Shown here one piece after another: positions 43,288 to 51,642 of a stretch of DNA of 64,000 nucleotides (the first letter of the stretch is position 1; the number at the start of each line of letters is the position of its first letter). The notes under the pieces are model-generated. The model was not told the origin of the DNA and did not search any database. It saw only the letters and a list, made by a program, of their open reading frames with translations. The DNA lies in the NCBI RefSeq assembly GCF_015223055.1, contig NZ_JADFBX010000010.1, positions 62,001 to 126,000 on the forward strand, written 5' to 3'. The DNA is from Pedobacter sp. MC2016-24 (GTDB lineage: Bacteria > Bacteroidota > Bacteroidia > Sphingobacteriales > Sphingobacteriaceae). The translations under genes were made by a program, and so were the position numbers.

Positions 43288-44220
43288 TCATTGTTTTACA
43301 TTAATATTATTAGAGGTATACAAAAGGTCATGGTCATCTATGATTATGCAGGCTACATGACGCAATTGATTGATCATATCCAGGCCAACGGTGGCACCCA
43401 TAACGATTACCGGGGTCGCCAATGCATCGGCAAGTTCAGCACTGGGACAAATGACGGTTACACTTTTAATTCCACTAACTGGTAAGCCGGTCTTCGGATC
43501 AATGGTGTGTGAGTACCTGCGACCATTGATGGTAGCGTATTTTTCATAATTGCCAGATGTGGCAATCGCCATATTGCTAATGTTGAGTGCTGAGAAGGGT
43601 CGGTCACTTTGGTCGGGGTCGGCAATCCCAACAGTCCAGGGACTATCGTTTGATTGCATTCCCCAGGTAATAAGGTCTCCCGCTGCGTTAACAATTCCGG
43701 CTTTTATACCCATGTTTTGCAAAATTTTCTTGGCTTTGTCAGCCGCATATCCCTTTCCGATCCCACCAAATCCGATGCGCATCCCTGTATGTTTCAGCAT
43801 TACTGTAGATTTTTCAGCATTTATCATAACATGCTGATAGTTGATCAGACTTACGGACTGCAGGGCTGTTTCAAAATCCGGAAGTGAGGTCATGTTGACA
43901 TCAAAGTTCCAGAGGCTTTTATCAATAGAGCCGTAACTGATGTCAAAGGCGCCTTGTGTAATGTCTGATATCCTTATTGAACGTTGGATAAGTTCAATCA
44001 CTTCCGAATCAACCTTTACTGCTTTTATCCCAGCGTTATGGTTAATAAGGCTGGTTTGACTGCTGTCCTTGAAAGTGCTGAGCAAGTTTTCGATTCTCTT
44101 AACTTCTGCTATGGCAGCGCCAATGGCTTTTTCCCCTAAAGCTTTATTCTCCGCAATGACAGTGAATTCAAAGCGGTTTCCCATGAGTTTTACGACCCGG
44201 TTATAAGCTGCGTTTGCCAT
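43288..44220 (-). CDS. apbE: ApbE-like FAD:protein FMN transferase without a signal peptide
   Basis: 310 residues. The ApbE motifs are MGNRFEFTVIA near the start, GFGGIGKGYAADKAKK (FAD-binding Gly-rich segment) and YSHTIDPKTGLPV (metal and active site). These enzymes attach FMN covalently to Thr or Ser of redox proteins. Most Bacteroidota homologues are exported. Here the N-terminus (MANAAYNRVV) is not a signal peptide and an in-frame stop lies nine bases before the ATG, so the protein is predicted to be cytoplasmic. The substrate is not obvious among the neighbours. Confidence 0.9.
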   Translation of the reverse strand: MANAAYNRVVKLMGNRFEFTVIAENKALGEKAIGAAIAEVKRIENLLSTFKDSSQTSLINHNAGIKAVKVDSEVIELIQRSIRISDITQGAFDISYGSIDKSLWNFDVNMTSLPDFETALQSVSLINYQHVMINAEKSTVMLKHTGMRIGFGGIGKGYAADKAKKILQNMGIKAGIVNAAGDLITWGMQSNDSPWTVGIADPDQSDRPFSALNISNMAIATSGNYEKYATINGRRYSHTIDPKTGLPVSGIKSVTVICPSAELADALATPVIVMGATVGLDMINQLRHVACIIIDDHDLLYTSNNINVKQ

Positions 44221-44229
44221 TTCAATAAA

Positions 44230-44664
44230 TTATTTACCAGCTACCGTATTGGTAATTTGTAGCACAAATTTTTCAGGGCTTTCATTGGGATAGCCGTCCC
44301 ATGATTTTAAAACTTTCCCGTTTTCATCAACCAGTAGGGTAAAGGGAAATTTTCCATCAGGATTATATTTTTCTGCCAGGGCTTCATTTTGTTTAACTTG
44401 ATCAGCAGCCAGTTGATTTTTCTTTTGACGTGGAAAATCTGCACGTACCAAAATCAAATGATCTTTGGCGTAAGTTTCGAAAACTTCTGATTCAAGGATT
44501 TCTTTTTTCAGGCGAATGCATGGGCCACACCAATCGGATCCGGAAAAATTGATCAGGATTTGTTGATGACTCACCTTTGCTTGTTGTTGTGCCTCGGTAA
44601 AGTTGCCCGTCCATATCAATGAACCAGGCAACAGTGATAAGAATGTGATCAGTAATAATTTCAT
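44230..44664 (-). CDS. Secreted thioredoxin-fold protein (CGPC motif)
   Basis: 144 residues with a signal peptide (MKLLLITFLSLLPGSLIWTG). The redox motif is SDWCGPCIRLKKEI (Cys46, Cys49). FPFTLLVDENGKVLKSWDG carries the cis-proline loop. It probably reduces or oxidises disulphides of periplasmic partners. It lies five bases from the Rieske gene and ten from ApbE, so it would be part of the same envelope redox unit, possibly keeping Cys-rich DUF4266 protein in the right state. Confidence 0.88.
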   Translation of the reverse strand: MKLLLITFLSLLPGSLIWTGNFTEAQQQAKVSHQQILINFSGSDWCGPCIRLKKEILESEVFETYAKDHLILVRADFPRQKKNQLAADQVKQNEALAEKYNPDGKFPFTLLVDENGKVLKSWDGYPNESPEKFVLQITNTVAGK

Positions 44665-44668
44665 CTTG

Positions 44669-45094
44669 TTAGCTATAAATTCTTAATGAGGTTCCGGTTA
44701 GTTGCGTATGGTAAGTAGTTAAAGATCGGGAAGCCGGTCCGTTTGTAACCGTGCCACTTTCAGAAAATGTAGCTCCATGATTGGCACAGTAAAATCTGTT
44801 GGCGCTTCCCTGATAAATCAGGCTATAGCTTTCATGGGTACAGGATCTTTGAACAGCGACGTAAGTTCCCGATACAGTTCGGGCGATGATAACACCATTA
44901 GATACCAGGTATCCTCCATTGCTTGCTAAGGCTGCATTCGCGGATGAGGAAAGATCCAATGTGAAATCGACGCCTGTTGGTCCTGAGGTGTCACTTGATG
45001 GAGAACTGGAACTTTTAGAACAACCGATGCAATTGATTAATGCAAAAGTAGCTGCTGATAATCCGATGCTGGCTAAAAAACCTTTTCTGTCCAT
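44669..45094 (-). CDS. Rieske [2Fe-2S] lipoprotein
   Basis: 141 residues. The N-terminus (GLSAATFALINCIGCSK) is an export signal with a Cys at the lipobox position. The Rieske cluster ligands are RSCTHESY (Cys85, His87) and YCANHGATF (Cys103, His106). The second Cys pair of the high-potential disulphide type is absent, so it resembles ferredoxin-type Rieske domains. It is first in the operon with thioredoxin, ApbE, DUF4266 and DUF3570, and 103 bases after the histidine kinase stop. The electron partner is unknown. Confidence 0.88.
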   Translation of the reverse strand: MDRKGFLASIGLSAATFALINCIGCSKSSSSPSSDTSGPTGVDFTLDLSSSANAALASNGGYLVSNGVIIARTVSGTYVAVQRSCTHESYSLIYQGSANRFYCANHGATFSESGTVTNGPASRSLTTYHTQLTGTSLRIYS

Positions 45095-45197
45095 AATCTT
45101 TGTTATTGAATTATGAATCTAAGATCAATACGAATTCTGAAGACATTATGAAGTTCTCTGTTAAAAAATGTTAAAGCATTGTCATCAGATTTTATTT

Positions 45198-46460
45198 TTA
45201 GAGACTGTTAAAGTTGATACTGAATTGGTGGTAATCTCTATGGTAATTGTAAATCAGTTCGTAATTTTGCCTCAGACATACCTGTTTTAAAATGGCAAGC
45301 CCAAGACCCGTTCCTTCAGATGTATTGTCTTTGTAAAACCTTTCAAAGATCTTGGCAGGATGTAATTTTCCTTGAGTGCCGGTGTTGCAAAATACAAGCT
45401 TATCCGAAGTTAAAGTAATCCGGATGGAACCGCCATCGTAATTGTGTCTGATTGCGTTGCTAAGCAGGTTGTTAATCAATATTTCTATTAAGGAGCGGTT
45501 AGCTGTAATGGAGAATGTATCTAAATTAATTTGCACTTGCAAGTTTCTTTTTTGAATGAATTCCTGGAAGTAATTGAGCTTCTCCTCTATTAATGCTCTT
45601 AGGTCTATTTCTTCTTTATCCTGAAGCTGGTTGTTGTCTATCTTCACCAGAAGTAGAAGAGATTGGTTTAATTTGGTCAGTTTTGAAGTGGCTTTATAAA
45701 GATCCGCCAGAATTTCGCTTTGTTCTTTACCGAGGGTGTTGGATTGAAGCAAGGTGTCGAGTTTTGAGTTAATTACCGCAAGTGGTGTCATCATTTCATG
45801 AGATGCATTTTCGGTAAATAGTTTAATCTCTTTATAGTCTGATTTGACCTTTAACGATACATCCAGAACTGCCTTATTTAAGGCTTTGAATTCTTCAATG
45901 TTGGTTTGAATGGGCTCAAATACTTTCTCCTGGTTGATGTTGAAGGCTTTGATGTTGGTTAACAATTGGCGAAATGGTAACCACATCCTTTTGATTAGGA
46001 TTCTGTTAACAAGCCATAAAATCAATAACAAAACAATCACGGGTATTAAAATAATGAGAATAATGCTTTTGATTTGTTCCTGACGTTCAAATTTGGAGGC
46101 AACAATCATAACCTCGTAGGGTTGTCCATTTAAAATCAGTTCTGTTTTGAGGTACCTCGCTGATTCTTGATGTTTCTTTTTAGGATTATAGAAATTGGTA
46201 TCCGCAAATAATCTACGTTTGTCCTGTAGTTTGTTTATTTTTTTATATTCAACAACGACATCATCAAAACCGTCTGGTGAGGGAAGGATGTTTTTAACGT
46301 GCGCAAAGTCCTGTACTTCCAGTAGTTCCTCAAATAGATGATCATCAATCTGTTTATTGATATATCCTCCCAGCGTTTGATAGAAAAGAAATCCTATGAC
46401 CAGTAATCCTGTGAGTGTAATGATGGACAGAATCCTGTTATAGCTGCTGAATAATTTCAT
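45198..46460 (-). CDS. Sensor histidine kinase (two-component system)
   Basis: 420 residues. Membrane helices at about 10-30 and 131-152 enclose a periplasmic sensor of about 100 residues. The dimerisation domain has TENASHEMMTPLAVIN with phospho-acceptor His221. The ATP-binding domain has NNLLSNAIRHN and GTGLGLAI. It overlaps the response regulator by four bases. Downstream on the same strand is the Rieske/ApbE operon, so it may sense redox or metal conditions; that is inference from position. Confidence 0.92.
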   Translation of the reverse strand: MKLFSSYNRILSIITLTGLLVIGFLFYQTLGGYINKQIDDHLFEELLEVQDFAHVKNILPSPDGFDDVVVEYKKINKLQDKRRLFADTNFYNPKKKHQESARYLKTELILNGQPYEVMIVASKFERQEQIKSIILIILIPVIVLLLILWLVNRILIKRMWLPFRQLLTNIKAFNINQEKVFEPIQTNIEEFKALNKAVLDVSLKVKSDYKEIKLFTENASHEMMTPLAVINSKLDTLLQSNTLGKEQSEILADLYKATSKLTKLNQSLLLLVKIDNNQLQDKEEIDLRALIEEKLNYFQEFIQKRNLQVQINLDTFSITANRSLIEILINNLLSNAIRHNYDGGSIRITLTSDKLVFCNTGTQGKLHPAKIFERFYKDNTSEGTGLGLAILKQVCLRQNYELIYNYHRDYHQFSINFNSL

Positions 46461-47134
46461 ACATCTGCAAATTTATAACCTACGCCGTAAACCGATTGGA
46501 AATAGTCTTTACAGCCGGAATCTGTTAGCTTTTTTCTTACATTTTTAATGTGGGTATAGATGAAGTCAAAGCTGTCAGCCATATCTGCATCATCTCCCCA
46601 AATGTGCTCTACCGCGGCAGCCTTAGAAATTACCTTATTTTTATTCACGATGAAATACAATAGGAGGTCAAATTCTTTCCTGGTTAGGTGTACAGTTTTT
46701 CCGTTTACCTTGGTTTCCTTTGCAGTGGTATCAATTTCTAATTCGTTAAAATGAATAATGCTGTTTCCGTTGAAATGCCGACGCCTTACGATGGATTGGA
46801 TTCTGGCATAAAGCTCAGACAGGTGGAAGGGTTTGATCAGGTAATCGTCAGCGCCGAGGCTCAGTCCTTCAATTTTCTGGTCCAGGGAATTGCGCGCGGA
46901 AATGATCAGCACGCCATCTGTTTTATTGATTTTTTTTAGATATTTTAATAGTTGAAGCCCTTCCCCATCAGGTAGGGTTAGGTCTAGTAAAACACAGTCG
47001 TAATCGTAGAGGGATAATTTCTGATAGCCTTGTTCATAAGTAGCAGCATGGTCGCAGATGTTTCCTTCGCCTGTCAGATACAGACTGATACTTTTGCTCA
47101 GTCCTTCTTCGTCTTCAACAATTAGAAATTTCAT
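46457..47134 (-). CDS. OmpR/PhoB-family response regulator
   Basis: 225 residues. The receiver has the acidic pocket VEDEEGLSKS (Asp8), the phospho-acceptor Asp51 in CVLLDLTLPDG and the switch Lys in GADDYLIKPFHLSEL. The C-terminal winged helix has VHLTRKEFDLLLYFIVNK and a final SVYGVGYKF. It pairs with the overlapping kinase. Likely targets are its own operon or the following redox operon. Confidence 0.93.
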   Translation of the reverse strand: MKFLIVEDEEGLSKSISLYLTGEGNICDHAATYEQGYQKLSLYDYDCVLLDLTLPDGEGLQLLKYLKKINKTDGVLIISARNSLDQKIEGLSLGADDYLIKPFHLSELYARIQSIVRRRHFNGNSIIHFNELEIDTTAKETKVNGKTVHLTRKEFDLLLYFIVNKNKVISKAAAVEHIWGDDADMADSFDFIYTHIKNVRKKLTDSGCKDYFQSVYGVGYKFADV

Positions 47135-47202
47135 AATATAAATATGGAGTTAAAATCTGAAGACTCTTTGTAGTTGTCAAGAATAAAGCAATAATTGTGA
47201 TC

Positions 47203-47391
47203 TTATACCTGGCATGCCACTTCAACTACAGCGCCTAAACCAGCTTCAACCATGGCTTCTGCCAAACTTCACATCTTCATTGAATTGGCTACAGGGGCAA
47301 CATCAGAGCTGGAATGCTCGTGTTCATTTTTCCATTCGGACTGGCCATGGTCAAAAAGTTCCAAAACAACATATTGTGTAATATAAAGATA
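47203..47391 (-). pseudogene. Coding-like remnant with an internal TGA, upstream of the second SusC gene
   Basis: On the minus strand from 47391 the frame reads 40 codons (including VVLELFDHGQSEWKNEHEH and DVAPVANSMKM), meets TGA at 47269-47271, then continues in frame for 21 codons (SLAEAMVEAGLGAVVEVACQV) to TAA at 47203-47205. There is no start codon, and an in-frame stop lies immediately upstream at 47392-47394. The composition is protein-like, with no repeats or AT bias. I do not recognise the family. It could be the decayed end of a lost gene. Confidence 0.4.
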
Positions 47392-47403
47392 TTATTACCT
47401 TTG
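47374..47403 (+). promoter_or_regulatory. Bacteroidota-type promoter for the second SusC/SusD pair
   Basis: TTG at 47374-47376, a 19-base spacer and TACCTTTG at 47396-47403 match the consensus TTG-N19-TAnnTTTG exactly. The SusC start codon is 57 bases downstream, so the leader would be about 50 bases. The rest of the 326-base gap from 47135 is the coding-like remnant on the other strand and a short stretch with nothing I can name. Confidence 0.75.
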
Positions 47404-47460
47404 CGCGAAACCTACTATTTAGACTCAAACTAAATAAGAAAAGGGGCTTAAATATAATAT

Positions 47461-50307
47461 ATGCATAAATTTTTTACTTTTTTAGGAATAGCTATGCTCT
47501 CTGTTTTTGCCTTGCGCGCACAAAACATCCGCGGCACAGTGTATGACAAGGCTTCTGGGACAGGGATACCCGGGGCTAGTATTTTAATTAAAGAACGTCC
47601 GGGAACTGTTGCAACAGCCGATGCGGATGGGAAATTTGCGCTTGTTCTCTATTCAGGGGAAACTTTAGTGGTTAAAATGATTGGTTATAACCCATTTCAA
47701 AAACATTATCCAAAAGTTCATGAGGGTCAGCAAATTGACATCAGACTTGAAGCAGGTGTAGTGCTGGACGAAGTGATGGTTACTGCAAGTTTGGCCAACT
47801 CCAGGAGCAAAAGAGCCATTGGAACAAATGTAGATCACATCAACGCCGCAGATATCGTGGCCAAAAGTAACCCTTCTTCATTGGCCGACCTGTTGAACGG
47901 CCGGATCAGCGGAGCACAGGTATACAATACCAATGGTAAAGTAGGTATGCCCATCCGTTTTGACATCCGTTCTGCTGCGACCTTTAGTATGGAGCGTGAT
48001 CCACTGATTTTTATTGATGGGGTGCGTTACAACAACAACAACACCGCTGATGTGAACTCATCCCAGGAAGCAATGAGCGCCCTGAATGATTTGCCCATGA
48101 ACGATATTGCTTCTATAGATGTCATTAAAGGTCCTGCTGCGGCTGCCTCTTATGGTGCTGAGGCTGCAAATGGTGTAGTGATCATTCAGACCAAACGTGG
48201 TTTAAGCGGACAAAAAGGAATTTCCATCAACGCAAAATATACTGGTGGTTTTAGTGAACTGGCCAATAAATACGATCAGTATGTAAACAACAGTGCCTTA
48301 AACGACTTCTTCATCCGCGGTGCGCAAAATCAGTTCTATGCCAATTTATCTGCACAGTTGGATCAGTCCAACAGTCTTTTCTTTTCGGCCAACTCGAACA
48401 AAACTTCCGGTACCATTCCTGGTAATCAGGACAACAGACAAACTTTTCGTGCAGGTTATGATTTAACGAAAGGCCGTTTTAAACTGGCATTCACTGCAGG
48501 GTATGTAAAGGGTAAACTCAGCATTCCTCAATCGGCATCCGGACGTGATGACGCCATCTGGAACCTCATGCGTGACCAGACCCCATGGCCATTTTTAACC
48601 GAAGAAACCTGGCGTGCCATCGAGAAAAGTTATACCAACGACCGCCTTACCGGTAGCTTAAAACTCAACTATACTTTTCCTTTTGCAATTAAAATGGAAA
48701 GTCTTGTGGGTTTAGACCTCAATTATATTGATGGTTTAAACTACCTGCCTTATGGTTATTTACAAGGTACCAACAGTACCGGAGCCAAGCAGATCAGCGA
48801 CAGGCGCAACCAGAATATGAACTGGGATGTGAAACTTTCCCGCAGTTTTGCACTGGATCCGAAATGGAAACTTGACTTATCGCTGCTTTCCCAGCTTACC
48901 CAGGCAACGGAACGTGTAAACGGTATCAGTGTGCGTAATTTTGCCGTTCCGGGCATCAGCAACATCTCTTCAGCAGCTGAAATTTTAGGTACTACCGATA
49001 CGGACTTTGAAAAACGTACGCATGGTATTTATGGTGAAGCATTTTTAAGCTATAACAATCAGCTTTTTATCAATACGGGATTGAGAAGGGATGTTTCTAA
49101 CATGATTGGAAGAAATGTAGCCAGCATCTGGTACCCTACAGTAAGTGTGGCTTATAACCTGAAACCATTCGACTTTTTACAGGGTAAAATTGACGAGTGG
49201 AAAATCAGGGCTGCTTACGGTGAATCGGGTCGTTTGCCCTATCCAAATGATGCACAAACGGCTTACCTGGTTGAAAATTCATCATTCTGTACTCTAGTAA
49301 GGCCGCTTAGAAAAGGAAACCCGGACATCAAACCTGAAAGAACAGGAGAGTTTGAAATTGGTACGGACCTCAGCTTTGCCAAACAACGTCTAAGCTTTAC
49401 CTATTACCAGCAAAATACCCGTGATGCAATCGTATATACCACTTTACTGCCTTCATTGGGCTGGCCATCCAACTTAAGTGGTGACTATCCGGAAAATGTG
49501 GGTAAAATCAGGGGTAAGGGTATCGAGGTAACTTACAACAGCAGAATATTTACCAGTAGCAATCAGAAAAATAGCTTAGATCTTTTTGTGATTTTTAACA
49601 ACCAGTCTAACAAGGTAATCAACTCCGGCGGCCGCGATATCATCAATACCGTTAACCTGATCCGTGAAGGATTGCCTGCTTTTTCTTTCTATACAGGTGT
49701 TTCTGAAGGTGCTGTTTTCAGCAGTAGTGGTATATATACTGGTGCTAAAGAAAGTGCTCCGCAGGTATTGGGTAAACCTTTTCCAACGTATAATGGTTCA
49801 TTTGGTTTTAACCTGCAGCTGATCAGTAACCTGCGTGTACAATCCTTGTTTACGTATTCGCAAGGCGCAAAAGTTTACAACATCTCTAACCGGAATGTGG
49901 CCAGCCAGGGTACCAATTTTAAAGCAAGTGAAGATCTTAAAGCCCTGCTTGCTACCCAGACACCAGGTGCCGCCGACTATATCGCTACAGCAAACGAACT
50001 GTCTAAATATGCTGGCCCGCGTGGTAATTTTATTGAAAAGGCCGACTTTATCAGGTTGAGCAATCTGACCATTTCTTACGATCTGGGCAGCTGGGCAAAA
50101 AAACAAACCAATGGAGTTTTGAAAAACTGCACGGTATCACTTACGGGTAACAACCTGTGGCTGACAACCAATTATGGTGGTATAGAGCCCCAGATTGACT
50201 CGCAGGGCGGAAGTAAACGCTCCAGGGGGATCAGTTATCTTTCCTCCGACTGGACAGCCGTGCCTGCGCCGCGTACTTATGCATTTAGTTTAAATATTGG
50301 ATTTTAA
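47461..50307 (+). CDS. SusC/RagA-family TonB-dependent outer-membrane transporter
   Basis: 948 residues. A signal peptide (1-20, ending LRAQ) is followed by a CarboxypepD_reg-like domain (IRGTVYDKASGTGIPGASI), a plug domain containing LADLLNGRISGAQVYN and DPLIFIDGVRY, and the barrel ending FSLNIGF. The VIKGPAAAASYGAEAANGV segment is the classical SusC plug motif. The SusD partner follows 33 bases downstream. No regulator or hydrolase is visible immediately beside the pair. The substrate is unknown. Confidence 0.95.
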   Translation: MHKFFTFLGIAMLSVFALRAQNIRGTVYDKASGTGIPGASILIKERPGTVATADADGKFALVLYSGETLVVKMIGYNPFQKHYPKVHEGQQIDIRLEAGVVLDEVMVTASLANSRSKRAIGTNVDHINAADIVAKSNPSSLADLLNGRISGAQVYNTNGKVGMPIRFDIRSAATFSMERDPLIFIDGVRYNNNNTADVNSSQEAMSALNDLPMNDIASIDVIKGPAAAASYGAEAANGVVIIQTKRGLSGQKGISINAKYTGGFSELANKYDQYVNNSALNDFFIRGAQNQFYANLSAQLDQSNSLFFSANSNKTSGTIPGNQDNRQTFRAGYDLTKGRFKLAFTAGYVKGKLSIPQSASGRDDAIWNLMRDQTPWPFLTEETWRAIEKSYTNDRLTGSLKLNYTFPFAIKMESLVGLDLNYIDGLNYLPYGYLQGTNSTGAKQISDRRNQNMNWDVKLSRSFALDPKWKLDLSLLSQLTQATERVNGISVRNFAVPGISNISSAAEILGTTDTDFEKRTHGIYGEAFLSYNNQLFINTGLRRDVSNMIGRNVASIWYPTVSVAYNLKPFDFLQGKIDEWKIRAAYGESGRLPYPNDAQTAYLVENSSFCTLVRPLRKGNPDIKPERTGEFEIGTDLSFAKQRLSFTYYQQNTRDAIVYTTLLPSLGWPSNLSGDYPENVGKIRGKGIEVTYNSRIFTSSNQKNSLDLFVIFNNQSNKVINSGGRDIINTVNLIREGLPAFSFYTGVSEGAVFSSSGIYTGAKESAPQVLGKPFPTYNGSFGFNLQLISNLRVQSLFTYSQGAKVYNISNRNVASQGTNFKASEDLKALLATQTPGAADYIATANELSKYAGPRGNFIEKADFIRLSNLTISYDLGSWAKKQTNGVLKNCTVSLTGNNLWLTTNYGGIEPQIDSQGGSKRSRGISYLSSDWTAVPAPRTYAFSLNIGF

Positions 50308-50339
50308 CCTGTTCTGGAAACAGCACTAAAAAAAATAGA

Positions 50340-51584
50340 ATGATGTCAATTCAAATAAAAAACTTCTGGAAAGCCGGCATGATATGTACGGCAGTACTGA
50401 TGCTTTGCTCTTGTGATAAATGGGTAAATGATACCAAATTACCCGACAATACCATTGATGAATCTCAGTTGAACAGCATTGCCATGCTGGGACGGATAGA
50501 GAAAGGTGCCTATATTTACGGACCTGTAATCGCCGGTGTATGGCGTGCCGGTGCCACATCGGCTTCTGATTTATTAGTTTCCTCATCTGCAATTTCTGAT
50601 GAAATTGTACCTACAGCAGTGCCAAACTCACCTTTTTACAAAGAACTGGATGAGGATAAATTGACGCCGGACAATACTTCGTTATTTAGCGTCTGGTCCA
50701 ACATTCAGAACTATCGTGCCCGTGCTGAGGATGCCATTTCAAATGCAGAATCCCTGAGTCCGGCAGATGCAGACGGACTGGCAGTGAAACAGGCTGCCTT
50801 GGTCAATGCACGTTTACATGCAGGTTATGCCTGGATGCTGATGGCCGATTACTTTAGTGTAAGTAATACCAGTCATTCGGTATATGCAGACCATAAAGAG
50901 GTAAGCCACCTCGATGCCTATGCGAAAGCACAAGCTTACTGGGAGCAGGCCATCCCAACTGCCAGCGAAATAGAAAAGCGGTTGTTACATTCCTTACTGG
51001 CCAAACTGGGCATTCATACGGGTAATTATCCGCTTGCTGTACTGAACATCAATCAATCGTTCAATGCTACAGAAAACTTCAGTTTTTTAAATACTGTTGG
51101 TACCGTAAGTAATGGTTTTTTTAATGCCCTGAATATCAATTCGAGAGATGCTGCAGTAGATCCAACCCTGGTGGCAGCTTTAAGAACAACAGCTGATAAA
51201 GCCAGAAACCAGGTAACAAAAGCCACTAAAGGACATTGGTCACTGATTTTGTTTAAAGAAAGAGATCCGCTGATGGTAAGTGATTACGATGAGATGCAGC
51301 TGATCAGGGCTGAGCTGGTGATCCGTGGATTGCTGAGCGGAAATGCAACCAGTCTGGTCAACTCAGTTGTAGTTAAATACGATGCTTCAGGGCTTTCCAA
51401 TTATCCGGCCCTGCTTGCACTTACCCTGAACGATATCATTTCGATCCGCAGAATATTCTTATCCTGGAGGGGAACCCGCTTAATTGATTTAAGAAGATTT
51501 AATATTGACGGCGACCTGACTCCCGGCTTTACCAAAAGGAAATGGCAGTGGATTGGCGTCCCTGAAATCGAGACCCAGAAATAA
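50340..51584 (+). CDS. SusD/RagB-family surface lipoprotein
   Basis: 414 residues, shorter than the first SusD. The lipobox is MLCSC followed by DKWVND. The helical TPR-like core includes LHAGYAWMLMADYFSVSNT. The C-terminal motif FLSWRGTRLIDLRRFNIDGD corresponds to the RagB end. Met at 50343 is an equally possible start. It partners the SusC protein encoded directly upstream and ends at a long hairpin shared with the convergent kinase gene. Confidence 0.9.
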   Translation: MMSIQIKNFWKAGMICTAVLMLCSCDKWVNDTKLPDNTIDESQLNSIAMLGRIEKGAYIYGPVIAGVWRAGATSASDLLVSSSAISDEIVPTAVPNSPFYKELDEDKLTPDNTSLFSVWSNIQNYRARAEDAISNAESLSPADADGLAVKQAALVNARLHAGYAWMLMADYFSVSNTSHSVYADHKEVSHLDAYAKAQAYWEQAIPTASEIEKRLLHSLLAKLGIHTGNYPLAVLNINQSFNATENFSFLNTVGTVSNGFFNALNINSRDAAVDPTLVAALRTTADKARNQVTKATKGHWSLILFKERDPLMVSDYDEMQLIRAELVIRGLLSGNATSLVNSVVVKYDASGLSNYPALLALTLNDIISIRRIFLSWRGTRLIDLRRFNIDGDLTPGFTKRKWQWIGVPEIETQK

Positions 51585-51587
51585 ATC

Positions 51588-51632
51588 ATTTGTCCTGCTG
51601 TCGCGGATCAGATCCGGAACAGCAGGACAAAT
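51588..51632. terminator. Bidirectional hairpin between convergent SusD and kinase genes
   Basis: ATTTGTCCTGCTGT (51588-51601) pairs perfectly with ACAGCAGGACAAAT (51619-51632), a 14-pair stem with a 17-base loop that contains a further GGATC-A-GATCC palindrome. It lies at the end of both convergent genes. T-runs are weak on both sides. Confidence 0.7.
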
Positions 51633-51642
51633 ATGCTAACCA

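Noticed and set aside
43291..43887. Plus-strand open frames of 60-95 codons opposite ApbE.
   Set aside because: They lack export or domain signals, overlap each other in different frames and lie wholly inside a well-supported minus-strand gene.
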